A DNA stretch of 24,081 nt, taken from a virus. Shown piece by piece: positions 11,870 through 19,294 of this stretch (positions are counted from its first letter, which is position 1; each line of letters begins with the position of its first letter). The stretch spans positions 1 through 24,081 of the IMG/VR virus record IMGVR_UViG_3300017758_000138; one strand, written 5' to 3'. The translations under genes were made by a program, and so were the position numbers. Under the pieces are notes generated by a model. The model saw only the letters and a program-made list of their open reading frames with translations, was not told the DNA's origin and ran no database searches.

Positions 11870-13026
11870 GCGATGCACCGGCTTGGGCGCTTGGTTACGA
11901 CCTCGCGTTCCTAAAACAGCTCGCCGTAGTTTTTGCTCGCGATTTCAAGCCGCACTGCTACGGAGCGTTCGGCCTGCCAAAAGAACGCGACATCGCTACC
12001 GCGATGAAAGAGGGTCAGTTGGCTTGGACTCGCTCACCTGACACTAACGAGATTGCAGCCGTTGCAATGTTCCGCGTCGCCAAGGTTGCCAGCTCTCAGA
12101 GCGACTTCGCTCAGCGGCCGATCAGCATCCACAAAGGTGATCTGCAGATTCGCGCCCTCGCTGGCAACCCTGCAGATCTCAGCAGGCTTGTCACCAAACT
12201 GATGGACAAAGCCGGCCCACGGCCTGTCTGGATTGAGCTGCACGAGGAGAACCGCCAGATCAGAGATGTCGCGATCAGCCTCGGTTTTAAATCAGTGGCA
12301 ACCAAGGTAACTGCATCGTCTGACATCAAAACGCTCTACATCCATGGGGTAGCCAACCCAACGGCTCGCGTTCAAGGTGGCCTCTACTCCTCAGACATTC
12401 CGGCACTGAAACTCCTGGGATGCGGGGCGATGCCTGGCGAGATTCAGGCGTGCCTCGAAGAAATCTCTGCGTTCAATCCGGCATGGGAGCAGCACTACAG
12501 CTCGTACAACAAACGCAAAAGCTGGACAGCTATCGCCCTACAGGGTTTCGATCCCTCTGATCCTGGGTTCATTATCAAACCGGGAGAGATGAGCAAAGGC
12601 TGGAAACAGGACAATCCCGAGCGGCTTAAGGCTGCCTGCGCTCCAACCATCGCTGCAATGGCACTACCTACGATTTGGCGCCTGGCAAAATCCATCCCAG
12701 GCAAACTCGAGCGGGTTCGGCTGATGCGCCTTCGTGCATCAAATGGCGAACTAACTCGTCATGCCGACATCACAGATCGAGATGCGGGCACCGCAGACGG
12801 CAGGATCGCCCGCTTGCACATCCCCCTGCGAACAGCAAAAGGCTGTGAGTTTTCAAGCTGGGAGCTGTCAGGTGATCGCACTCGTTTGCATTTCCCAGCC
12901 GGCGCATTGTTTTACCTCGATATCCGAAAGCCCCACGCGGTTAAAAACACCAGCGACTGCGATCGGATTCACCTTGTTGTTGATGTCGCCTGCAACTCTC
13001 AAGTCAGGAGGTTGATCGATGCCTGA
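11866..13026 (+). CDS. GNAT-like domain fused to Asp/Asn-hydroxylase-type 2-oxoglutarate oxygenase
   Basis: The start is a TTG at 11866 overlapping the methylase stop and backed by a near-perfect Shine-Dalgarno GGAGGTGA at 11855-11862. Residues about 10-160 resemble a GNAT acyltransferase fold, ending in IELHEENRQIRDVAISLGFKSVATKVTASSDIKTLYIH, the usual helix plus GF turn of that fold. Residues about 225-375 resemble the aspartyl/asparaginyl beta-hydroxylase family: RHADITD gives the iron ligands His299 and Asp301, KPHAVKN supplies His357, and Arg367 (DRIHLVVDV) could hold 2-oxoglutarate. The fusion is unusual. Its position between a DNA methylase and a PLP-type protein suggests modification of DNA bases or of an amino acid precursor. 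The GNAT assignment is the weaker one. Confidence 0.7.
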   Translation: MSDAPAWALGYDLAFLKQLAVVFARDFKPHCYGAFGLPKERDIATAMKEGQLAWTRSPDTNEIAAVAMFRVAKVASSQSDFAQRPISIHKGDLQIRALAGNPADLSRLVTKLMDKAGPRPVWIELHEENRQIRDVAISLGFKSVATKVTASSDIKTLYIHGVANPTARVQGGLYSSDIPALKLLGCGAMPGEIQACLEEISAFNPAWEQHYSSYNKRKSWTAIALQGFDPSDPGFIIKPGEMSKGWKQDNPERLKAACAPTIAAMALPTIWRLAKSIPGKLERVRLMRLRASNGELTRHADITDRDAGTADGRIARLHIPLRTAKGCEFSSWELSGDRTRLHFPAGALFYLDIRKPHAVKNTSDCDRIHLVVDVACNSQVRRLIDA

Positions 13027-13744
13027 CCGTTGGTGGCAGCCCACGCCAATCATCGACCGCCACGATCGTTTTCTGATCGTCCGAGATGACCAGGTGCCTG
13101 GCGGATCGAAGATGCGGTTCCTGCCTTACCTCGTGCAGGACGGCAAAGAGGTTGTGTTTGGCGGCCCGTTCTGCGGCGGGGCTCCCTATGCACTGTCTGT
13201 ATGGGGGCAGCGGACCAACAACAAAGTCACGTTGTTTTACGCCAAACGAAAAGAGCTGCACGTCCGCCAGAAAAAAGCGCTGCTCAATGGCGCAACGATT
13301 TATCAGGTGCCCTACGGCTACATGACAAACGTGCAGGCAAAGGCCAAGCGTTACGCCCGAGAACACGACGCTTTGTTCCTGCCGCTCGGCTTCGATGTTC
13401 CAGAGGCTTCGAACCCTTTTATCGAACAGATGCGCCGCGTCCGATCGATGGTTGGAAATGTGGAACAGGTGTGGGCAGCAACGGGGTCAGGGATGTTGGC
13501 CCGCTGTCTCGGCGAGGCGTTCTACCCAACTCCTGTCCATGGCGTCGTTGTCGGCCTAGCAAGTCGCAACTCAAAACAGCCGTATCCGTCCAACGTCACG
13601 CTGCACGAGTACCCCAAACAGTTCTCGTGGTCCTGTTCCTACGACGCGCCTTTCCCTACGTGCGGTAACTACGATCGGAAAGCATGGGAGCTATGTCACA
13701 AACTGTCGAAAGGAACGGTTCTGTTTTGGAATGTTTTGGGGTAA
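13019..13744 (+). CDS. Fold-type II PLP-dependent enzyme-like protein (ACC deaminase/D-cysteine desulfhydrase family)
   Basis: The start is fixed by AGGAGG at 13006-13011, seven bases before ATG 13019, overlapping the previous stop. The 241-residue product has VPGGSKMRFLPYLV (residues 26-39), where Lys31 matches the PLP-binding lysine of the GGNK.RK motif in ACC deaminase-like enzymes, and TGSGMLARCLGEAF (155-168), matching the phosphate-binding TGSGGT loop. It is about 90 residues shorter than the host enzymes (about 330), so part of the fold is trimmed and activity is uncertain. PLP enzymes occur in known phage DNA hypermodification pathways that build amino-acid-derived groups on bases, and its place behind the methylase and hydroxylase suggests the same here. 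Confidence 0.72.
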   Translation: MPDRWWQPTPIIDRHDRFLIVRDDQVPGGSKMRFLPYLVQDGKEVVFGGPFCGGAPYALSVWGQRTNNKVTLFYAKRKELHVRQKKALLNGATIYQVPYGYMTNVQAKAKRYAREHDALFLPLGFDVPEASNPFIEQMRRVRSMVGNVEQVWAATGSGMLARCLGEAFYPTPVHGVVVGLASRNSKQPYPSNVTLHEYPKQFSWSCSYDAPFPTCGNYDRKAWELCHKLSKGTVLFWNVLG

Positions 13745-13747
13745 ATC

Positions 13748-14071
13748 ATGCCGGCAAGTAACACGACCAGAGCCAAAGTTGAGATGAGGGTGAACCGGAT
13801 CGCTCGTTTGTTATCGAATGGCGCAACCAGATCTGAATGCGTGCAATACGGTTCAAATGAGTGGGGCATCGGCGCCCGGCAAATCGACAAGTACATCCAC
13901 CGTGCCCGAGAGCTGCTGAGAGCCGACTGGGAGATGGATCGGCAGACGATGGTGGCCGAGCTGTTGAGCCAATGCGCAACGCTGCAAAAGGAGGCGCGCA
14001 AGCAGGGCAACCTCAACGCTGCTCTGGGCTGCATCAACTCAGCCGCACGTCTCGCGAGGATCTTCGATTGA
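13748..14071 (+). CDS. terS: Terminase small subunit
   Basis: The 107-residue product has an N-terminal helix-turn-helix (VEMRVNRIARLLSNGATRSECVQYGSNEWGIGARQIDKYIHRARELL, about residues 11-57) followed by two helices (MVAELLSQCATLQKEARKQGNLNAALGCINSAARLARIF) suited to oligomerisation. This is the layout of phage small terminase subunits that bind the packaging site and regulate the motor. It lies directly before, and is coupled by TTGA overlap to, the large subunit gene, which confirms the assignment. Confidence 0.85.
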   Translation: MPASNTTRAKVEMRVNRIARLLSNGATRSECVQYGSNEWGIGARQIDKYIHRARELLRADWEMDRQTMVAELLSQCATLQKEARKQGNLNAALGCINSAARLARIFD

Positions 14072-15417
14072 CCATTCTCGACGCCATCCCAGCGGGCTAC
14101 GTACTAAACCGGCCCGGCGAACATGGCCGCGACCTCGACATGCAGGAGCTGTTGAATCGCGTACGGGAGGATCTGCACCCAGGACAGCGCGCTTTTGTAG
14201 ACGATTGCTCGACGCAGATTATCGGCGTATCTGCTGGCTATGGGGCGGGCAAAACGCGAGCGCTAGCAGCAAAAACCCTGTTTATGGCCGCGGCCAACCA
14301 AGGTTTCACCGGATGTGTCATGGAACCCACCGGTCCTCTTATACGTGACATATGGATGAATGACTTCGAGGAATTTCTCGAGGCGTACGAGGTGCCCTAT
14401 ACGTTTCGGGCCTCGCCCCTCCCCGAGTACATCCTGCATCTACCCCAGGCGGACACAAAAGTTTTGTGCCGGAGCTTTGAGAACTGGTCGCGGATTATCG
14501 GTCTGAACCTGGCGTACGTTCTCGCGGATGAAATCGACACTGTTAATCCAACAACCTGCCAACGAGCCTTTCCCAAAATCTTGGGCCGTCTGCGCGCTGG
14601 CAACGTGCGTCAGTTCGCTGCGGCATCAACACCTGAAGGTTTCCGTTGGATGTGGAAAACGTTCGGTTCAGAGGATGCCCAACAGCGGAGCGATCGCAGG
14701 CTAATCAAAATGCGGACGGTGGATAATCCCCATTTACCCCAAGACTTCATCGAACGGCTCGAGGCCAACTACGACCCAAGCATGTTGCAGGCGTACTTGC
14801 ACGGCGAGTTCGTCAACCTCAACACCGGACAAGTTTACGACCGATTCGATCGATCGAAACACGTAACCAGCATCATTCCCGACGTCAGCTCCGAACCTCT
14901 ACGCATCGGCGTTGACTTCAATATTGGCAACATGTCGGCCGTAATTGGTGTTCGTCTTGGTAACAAACTCGTGCTGATCGATGAAATCAGTGGTGCTCAC
15001 GATACGGACGCTTTGGGTCAAGAAATTAAACGGCGATTTCCGGACCGCCGCGTATACATCTACCCTGACGCCTCAGGTGGCTCGCGTTCTACTAACGCTT
15101 CCCGCACAGACATCCAGATACTGGAATCGTATGGGTTTAGCAATCAATCGCCGAGGGCAAATCCTCCCGTTCGTGATCGGGTGGCTGCTGTACAAGCTGT
15201 TCTGGAGAACGGCAAACGCGAGGTCCGCGTTCTAATAGCGAGCCGCTGTAAGCGAACGATTGAGTGCCTTGAGTTGCAGAGCTATACGGAAAAAGGCGAC
15301 CCAGACAAGGACGGCGGGTATGACCACATGAACGACAGCTTGGGGTACCTCGTATGGCGTGAGTTCAATCCTTTGCACGCTCGTGCTGGTCGTGGTACAG
15401 GAATCAGGCTTTACTAA
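14068..15417 (+). CDS. terL: Terminase large subunit (packaging ATPase and nuclease)
   Basis: The 449-residue protein begins at TTG 14068, overlapping the small-subunit stop, with GAGGA at 14056-14060 as ribosome binding site; an earlier ATG in this frame would read through shadow text of terS. The ATPase part has Walker A SAGYGAGKT (residues 55-63) and Walker B AYVLADEID with Asp154-Glu155. The nuclease part has the RNase H-like acidic residues in GVDFN (Asp283), LIDEISG (Asp305), YPDASGG (Asp334) and NDSLGYLVW (Asp423). Together these drive DNA into the prohead and cut the concatemer. Confidence 0.95.
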   Translation: MTILDAIPAGYVLNRPGEHGRDLDMQELLNRVREDLHPGQRAFVDDCSTQIIGVSAGYGAGKTRALAAKTLFMAAANQGFTGCVMEPTGPLIRDIWMNDFEEFLEAYEVPYTFRASPLPEYILHLPQADTKVLCRSFENWSRIIGLNLAYVLADEIDTVNPTTCQRAFPKILGRLRAGNVRQFAAASTPEGFRWMWKTFGSEDAQQRSDRRLIKMRTVDNPHLPQDFIERLEANYDPSMLQAYLHGEFVNLNTGQVYDRFDRSKHVTSIIPDVSSEPLRIGVDFNIGNMSAVIGVRLGNKLVLIDEISGAHDTDALGQEIKRRFPDRRVYIYPDASGGSRSTNASRTDIQILESYGFSNQSPRANPPVRDRVAAVQAVLENGKREVRVLIASRCKRTIECLELQSYTEKGDPDKDGGYDHMNDSLGYLVWREFNPLHARAGRGTGIRLY

Positions 15418-15444
15418 ACTGCAGACATCAGGTGGAGTTGCGCT

Positions 15445-16890
15445 GTGTATTCAGGCTTTACAAATGTTGGCCGCCAGCGCGTCGGCACTGTCACCAATGT
15501 CAACGATCCGAGTACTGCTTGGATCAACATGGAGCCGCATTGGCTCCTGATTGAGGTTCTGCTGCAAGGCACATACGGCATCAGGAAAAAACACCGTACA
15601 TATCTGCCACAGGAGCCTCGCGAGTTAGACGAGGCGTATGACAATCGACTCCTACGCAGCGTTCTTTCGCCTTATTACGTGCGACTCGAGCGGATGCTGG
15701 CGGGCATGTTGACGCGAAAGCCCGTCCGGCTAACTGATGTTTCAGATCAGGTGATAGAGCATCTGTTCAACGTTGATTTGCAGGGCAACGACCTCAACGT
15801 TTGGGCTTACGAAACAGCTCGTAAGTGCATCCGCTACGGCCACGTCGGCGTTCTAGTTGATGCTCCTGCAGCAGGGCAGAACGGTCGGCCTTATTGGGTT
15901 ACGTATACGCCACGCGACATCCTTGGATGGAGGACTGAAGTCAGGGATGGCGAGCAAAAACTGACGCAGTTGCGTCTAATGGAAAAGATCGTCGTCGCTG
16001 ACGGCGACTATGGCGAACAACATGTAGAGCAGATCCGTGTACTAACGCCCGGCACGTTCGAGATTCATCGCAAAGATGAGGCGGGCGACTTCAGGGTTGT
16101 AGAGGAAGGCACCACCAGCCTTTCGGAGATCCCGTTCGCTGTTGCTTACTCCAATCGTGCAAACATTCTCGAGTCCACACCGCCTCTGGCGGACATTGCT
16201 GAGCTGAACCTGCAGCACTACCAGGTTCAATCAGATCTTGGAAACCAACTGCACATCAGTGCCGTACCGATGCTGGCGTTTTATGGATTCCCGCAGGCAG
16301 CGGAGGAGGTCAGCGCCGGACCAGGAGAAGCGATTGCATTTCCGGCTGATGGGCGAGCCGAGTACATAGAACCCGGCGGGCGAAGCTATGACGCGCAGTT
16401 CAAACAGCTAGACCGTATCGCTGATCAGATCAACAGCCTGGGCCTCGCTGCAGTGCTTGGGCAAAAGCTCGGAGCCGAGACAGCTGAGGCCAAACGTATC
16501 GACCGGAGCCAAGGCGACAGCACCATGATGGTGATCGCCCAGCAAATGCAGGATCTGATCGACAACTGCCTGCAGTTCCACGCTGATTATCTGCGAGAGC
16601 GGGAGGCAGGCACGAGTTTTGTGAACCGCGATTTCTTGTCTACTCGACTCGATCCCCAGGAAATTCAAGCGTTGCTTGCTCTTTACACAACCGGCACGAT
16701 CACACAAAAAACGCTGCTAGATCAGCTCGAGGCCGGGGAAGTGCTGGGCGACAGTTTCAATGTTGACGAGGAGATAGAGGCAACACAAACCGGTGGATTG
16801 ATTGAGATGGATCAGCCGGATCAGCAGGAGCGAGCAGTGATGCCAGACGCCGAGCCAGAGCAGGAGCCTACCGAGAGGATTCCTAGTTAA
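15445..16890 (+). CDS. Portal protein (DUF4055 type)
   Basis: The 481-residue product begins at GTG 15445 with GGTGGAG at 15431-15437 as ribosome binding site. It has the DUF4055 portal layout: an N-terminal INMEPHWLLIEVLLQGTYGIRKKHRTYLPQEPRELDEAYDNRLLRSVLSPYY region, a central wing/stem with HVGVLVDAP and YTPRDILGW, and a C-terminal stem-crown with GQKLGAETAEAKRIDRSQGDS followed by an acidic tail (QPDQQERAVMPDAEPEQEPTE). It forms the dodecameric ring at one vertex. Position between terL and the minor head gene supports the call. The ATG of the next gene overlaps its stop. Confidence 0.92.
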   Translation: MYSGFTNVGRQRVGTVTNVNDPSTAWINMEPHWLLIEVLLQGTYGIRKKHRTYLPQEPRELDEAYDNRLLRSVLSPYYVRLERMLAGMLTRKPVRLTDVSDQVIEHLFNVDLQGNDLNVWAYETARKCIRYGHVGVLVDAPAAGQNGRPYWVTYTPRDILGWRTEVRDGEQKLTQLRLMEKIVVADGDYGEQHVEQIRVLTPGTFEIHRKDEAGDFRVVEEGTTSLSEIPFAVAYSNRANILESTPPLADIAELNLQHYQVQSDLGNQLHISAVPMLAFYGFPQAAEEVSAGPGEAIAFPADGRAEYIEPGGRSYDAQFKQLDRIADQINSLGLAAVLGQKLGAETAEAKRIDRSQGDSTMMVIAQQMQDLIDNCLQFHADYLREREAGTSFVNRDFLSTRLDPQEIQALLALYTTGTITQKTLLDQLEAGEVLGDSFNVDEEIEATQTGGLIEMDQPDQQERAVMPDAEPEQEPTERIPS

Positions 16891-17171
16891 TGAGCTGGAT
16901 AAATCGGCGTCAGAAACGAGGCAGCGATCAGCCAAAACAGTTGCTGTATTTCGCTGAACAACAGCTCGAGAGCGAGTTTTACGCGGTTATCCGAACTACC
17001 TGGTTTGAGGGTAAACAGGTCAAATCTGTTGAGGAATTGGCCTACAGCTTTTGCGACGGGATGACGCCTAACGACTTGCGAAGGCTTCTCAAAGATCTGT
17101 TGGTAAAAGGCGCGGACGTTTCTATCTGCTGCATCGTTGGCGCGGATGAGTTGGGCCTAAAAGACAAATGA
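16890..17171 (+). CDS. Small protein of unknown function between portal and minor head genes
   Basis: The 93-residue product MSWINRRQKRGSDQPKQLLYFAEQQLESEFYAVIRTTWF is basic at its start and helical afterwards, with MTPNDLRRLLKDLLVKGADVSICC near the end. No domain is recognised. It starts on the portal stop (TAATG) and is coupled by ATGA to the minor head gene, so it is expressed with head assembly proteins and may be a head-associated accessory. Confidence 0.7.
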   Translation: MSWINRRQKRGSDQPKQLLYFAEQQLESEFYAVIRTTWFEGKQVKSVEELAYSFCDGMTPNDLRRLLKDLLVKGADVSICCIVGADELGLKDK

Positions 17172-18313
17172 GCGAGCTAACAGAGCTGTTTCGCAACGCA
17201 ATCGATCTGAATCGCTACAGCAACAGCGTTTCGCTGCGGCTGGTGCGCGCTTGGAACGATGCAGTGCTTGATGTTGTTGAGCAGTTGCAGCTTTTAGATG
17301 CTCTGGATCAGTCGGCAAAAGCGACGAGACTGCGGTCAGTTTTGGCTCAGCTAAAAGAGTCGTTAGATACCTGGGCAGGGAGTAGCACCCTGGCAATGCA
17401 ACAGGAGTTGCAGGGGTTAGCAGTGCTGCAAGGGGAGTTTGCAACGAGGCAGCTACAACGAGCGCTACCAGCCGGTCGGGCCGACATTGTGCGAACGGTT
17501 GAGATCAGCCCAACGCTTGCTCAGGCGATCGTGACGGCAGAGCCTACAGCCGCTGGCGTTGTCAATCTGAGCGACAGCCTGGTCCGGATGAGCACTCAGC
17601 CGGTGACATTTCAGTTGACGCTTGGGCAGCAACTAACGCTCCCTAACGGCCAAACAATCAAACAAGCGTTCAGCAGCATGTCAGAGCGACAAGTTGACAT
17701 TTTCAGCTTGACCGTTCGAAACGGAATCATTCAGGGCGAGTCGATTGATGCGATCACGCGCAGAGTGCGCGGGCGGCTTCAAAGAGATCAGGCCGGTTCT
17801 ATTGACTCGATCATTGCCCGTGGCGGGCAAGCAACGGCTATCCCGAACAACCAGATCCGAGCGATCGTTCGCACCAGCGTCAATCAGGTGGCCTCTACAT
17901 CGGATCAGCTGATTGCGGTTCAGAACCCAGAGTTAACGAAACATTACATTTACACGGCAACGCTGGACACAAAAACAAGCGACATCTGCAGGGCCTTAGA
18001 CGGCAAAATGTTTCGGCATCAGGAAGGGCCTGTTCCGCCCCAGCATTATCAGTGTCGCTCGAGGATTCGCAACGTGCCGCGTGGCCTTGAAAAGGAGTTC
18101 TCAGAGATTAGGGAAACTTATGGGGAGTGGCTCAACGACCAGGATGACGACATCAAGCGCGATGTTTTAGGACCACAGAGGCTGCAGATGTGGAATGGTC
18201 TGGTGCGCAAATATGGCCCAACGAACGCAATCCGCAAGTTTGTTGCACAAGATGGATCAACGCTAAATTTGGATCAGCTCAAATCTCGTGGTTATGGCTC
18301 CTCTAGCGAGTAA
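17168..18313 (+). CDS. Minor head protein, Mu gpF-like
   Basis: The 381-residue protein has a helical N-terminal region and a C-terminal domain of the phage Mu F family: a long helix (ERQVDIFSLTVRNGIIQGESIDAITRRVRGRLQRDQAGS), IRTSV-like segment IVRTSVNQVAST (233-244), then YIYTATLDTKTSDICRALDGKMF (260-282) and PPQHYQCRSRIRNV (290-303). The Cys and His residues in these two motifs are the characteristic conserved set of the family. Such proteins sit near the portal in the head and take part in assembly. It starts by ATGA overlap with the preceding gene. Confidence 0.88.
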   Translation: MSELTELFRNAIDLNRYSNSVSLRLVRAWNDAVLDVVEQLQLLDALDQSAKATRLRSVLAQLKESLDTWAGSSTLAMQQELQGLAVLQGEFATRQLQRALPAGRADIVRTVEISPTLAQAIVTAEPTAAGVVNLSDSLVRMSTQPVTFQLTLGQQLTLPNGQTIKQAFSSMSERQVDIFSLTVRNGIIQGESIDAITRRVRGRLQRDQAGSIDSIIARGGQATAIPNNQIRAIVRTSVNQVASTSDQLIAVQNPELTKHYIYTATLDTKTSDICRALDGKMFRHQEGPVPPQHYQCRSRIRNVPRGLEKEFSEIRETYGEWLNDQDDDIKRDVLGPQRLQMWNGLVRKYGPTNAIRKFVAQDGSTLNLDQLKSRGYGSSSE

Positions 18314-18413
18314 ATACAAGTTCAAACCCTCTGATTCAAGCGAGGCTCCTGCTTGCCCTCCAAAAAAACCAGCGGCAAAAAAAACTAAGGCCAAAACCTC
18401 GTCAGAGGAATGA
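18294..18413 (+). CDS. Tiny lysine-rich protein 1
   Basis: The 39-residue product MAPLASKYKFKPSDSSEAPACPPKKPAAKK is very basic and overlaps the end of the minor head gene by 20 bases. It begins a run of small basic proteins. No fold is expected; it is probably disordered. Confidence 0.5.
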   Translation: MAPLASKYKFKPSDSSEAPACPPKKPAAKKTKAKTSSEE

Positions 18414-18526
18414 GGACCTACTACGATCGGCACAGCAGCGCTTGTTCCATGCCTGGTTACATGAAGGGGCCTAAAAAACCCCAGAAGCCCGCCGGTAAGC
18501 GCAAAAAAGGCAACAAGAAAAAGTAA
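18410..18526 (+). CDS. Tiny lysine-rich protein 2
   Basis: The 38-residue product MRTYYDRHSSACSMPGYMKGPKKPQKPAGK ends in a cluster of lysines (KRKKGNKKK). It starts as ATGA on the previous stop, and its own stop overlaps the next start as TAATG, so it is coupled on both sides. The conserved-looking SSACSMPGYMKG core, which I recall from small marine phage proteins, argues for a real gene. Confidence 0.6.
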   Translation: MRTYYDRHSSACSMPGYMKGPKKPQKPAGKRKKGNKKK

Positions 18527-18720
18527 TGGCCTCTCGCAACGTCCCTTCAGACAAGGCTTTGTACAGCCGCGTCAAAGCGGCAGCGAAGCGAAAGTTCGAC
18601 GTCTATCCGAGCGCTTACGCGAACGCCTGGCTCGTTCGTGAGTACAAAAAGCGCGGCGGAACCTATACGACGCAATCCTCCAAACCTCAAAGCCGTGGCC
18701 GCAAAAAAAAGAAAACCTAG
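18526..18720 (+). CDS. DUF5872-like basic protein, N-terminal half (frame broken at an A8 run)
   Basis: The 64-residue frame MASRNVPSDKALYSRVKAAAKRKFDVYPSAYANAWLVREYKKRGGTY matches the first half of DUF5872 proteins, known from cyanophages and some giant viruses. In relatives, as I recall them, this half continues directly into the GGLGRWF half encoded by the next frame. Here the frame runs through an A8 tract (18703-18710) into a quick stop. Translating as if one A were absent joins the two halves without a break. See the finding on this site. Confidence 0.75.
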   Translation: MASRNVPSDKALYSRVKAAAKRKFDVYPSAYANAWLVREYKKRGGTYTTQSSKPQSRGRKKKKT

Positions 18721-18967
18721 GGGCGGCCTCGGGCGTTGGTTCGCCGAGAAATGGGTTGACGTGAAAACGGGCAAACCCTGCGGTCGGCAGAAAGGCGAGA
18801 AGCGCGACGGATATCCAGCCTGTCGGCCATCCAAACGGGTGTCATCCAAAACGCCAAAAACAGCGGCAGAAATGACCGCTGCTGAAAAGGCCAAGTTCAA
18901 ACGGGAGAAAAAAGGACCAGCCAAGATTAAATATCAGCACCGCCGCCGCCGGAAGAAAAAGTCCTGA
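18695..18967 (+). CDS. DUF5872-like basic protein, C-terminal half (separate frame, GTG start or frameshift product)
   Basis: The frame from GTG 18695 gives 90 residues: MAAKKRKPRGGLGRWFAEKWVDVKTGKPCG, then KYPACRPSKRV-like GYPACRPSKRVSSKTPKTAAEM and a basic tail HRRRRKKKS. The GGLGRWF..KWVDV, PCGR and CRPSKRVSSKTPKT blocks are the characteristic second half of DUF5872. It overlaps the first half by 26 bases in the +1 frame. No ribosome binding site supports an independent start, so it may be made by slippage on the A8 tract. Confidence 0.7.
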   Translation: MAAKKRKPRGGLGRWFAEKWVDVKTGKPCGRQKGEKRDGYPACRPSKRVSSKTPKTAAEMTAAEKAKFKREKKGPAKIKYQHRRRRKKKS

Positions 18968-19251
18968 TGGCAAAAAAAGACCCGAGGCTCGAACGCTATG
19001 GCCTGAAAGGCGTCAACAAACCAAAGCGGACGCCAAGTCATGCGACCAAAAGCCACGTTGTCCTCGCAAAGGAAAAAGACAAAAAGAAACTGATTCGTTT
19101 CGGTCAACAGGGCGTTTCTGGATCTCCTAGACGCCCTGGCGAATCTGAAGCAGCCAAAGCTCGGCGTCTGTCCTTTCTGCGGCGTCACGCAAAAAACATT
19201 GCTAGAGGCAAAATGAGCGGAGCTTGGTGGGCAAAAAAGGTGAAATGGTGA
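18967..19251 (+). CDS. DUF6321-like basic protein
   Basis: The 94-residue product MAKKDPRLERYGLKGVNKPKRTPSHATKSHVVLAKEKDKKK, followed by IRFGQQGVSGSPRRPGESEAAKARRLSF, then RRHAKNIARGKMSGAWWAKKVKW, matches the DUF6321 family known from cyanophages and large algal viruses. Function is not known. It is strongly basic. Its ATG overlaps the previous stop (TGATG). Its place in the late head gene region suggests a virion-associated DNA-binding or internal head protein, which is inference. Confidence 0.8.
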   Translation: MAKKDPRLERYGLKGVNKPKRTPSHATKSHVVLAKEKDKKKLIRFGQQGVSGSPRRPGESEAAKARRLSFLRRHAKNIARGKMSGAWWAKKVKW

Positions 19252-19276
19252 ACTGTTGTTAGTCTTGGGCAGCAAT

Positions 19277-19294
19277 TTAGCCCGTGGCTAATTT
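19277..19294 (+). promoter_or_regulatory. Hairpin immediately before the scaffold start codon
   Basis: TTAGCC-CGT-GGCTAA (19277-19291) is a perfect 6-bp stem with a 3-base loop, followed by TTT and the ATG at 19295. No Shine-Dalgarno sequence is visible. It may be a weak terminator or attenuator that tunes expression between the basic-protein cluster and the scaffold and capsid genes. Confidence 0.4.

Noticed and set aside
11210-11878. Long antisense open frame of 222 codons opposite the methylase gene
   Set aside because: The plus strand encodes strongly conserved methylase motifs here; the antisense frame is a typical shadow in GC-rich third-position DNA with no ribosome binding site or known motif.
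14690-14699. HIP1-like GCGATCGC site as evidence of a cyanobacterial host
   Set aside because: I found only one copy; HIP1 is informative only when abundant, and many marine picocyanobacteria lack enrichment.
14845-14858. 14-bp palindrome TTCGATCGATCGAA in terL
   Set aside because: One or two 14-bp palindromes are expected by chance in 24 kb, it is single-copy, and it falls in conserved coding sequence.
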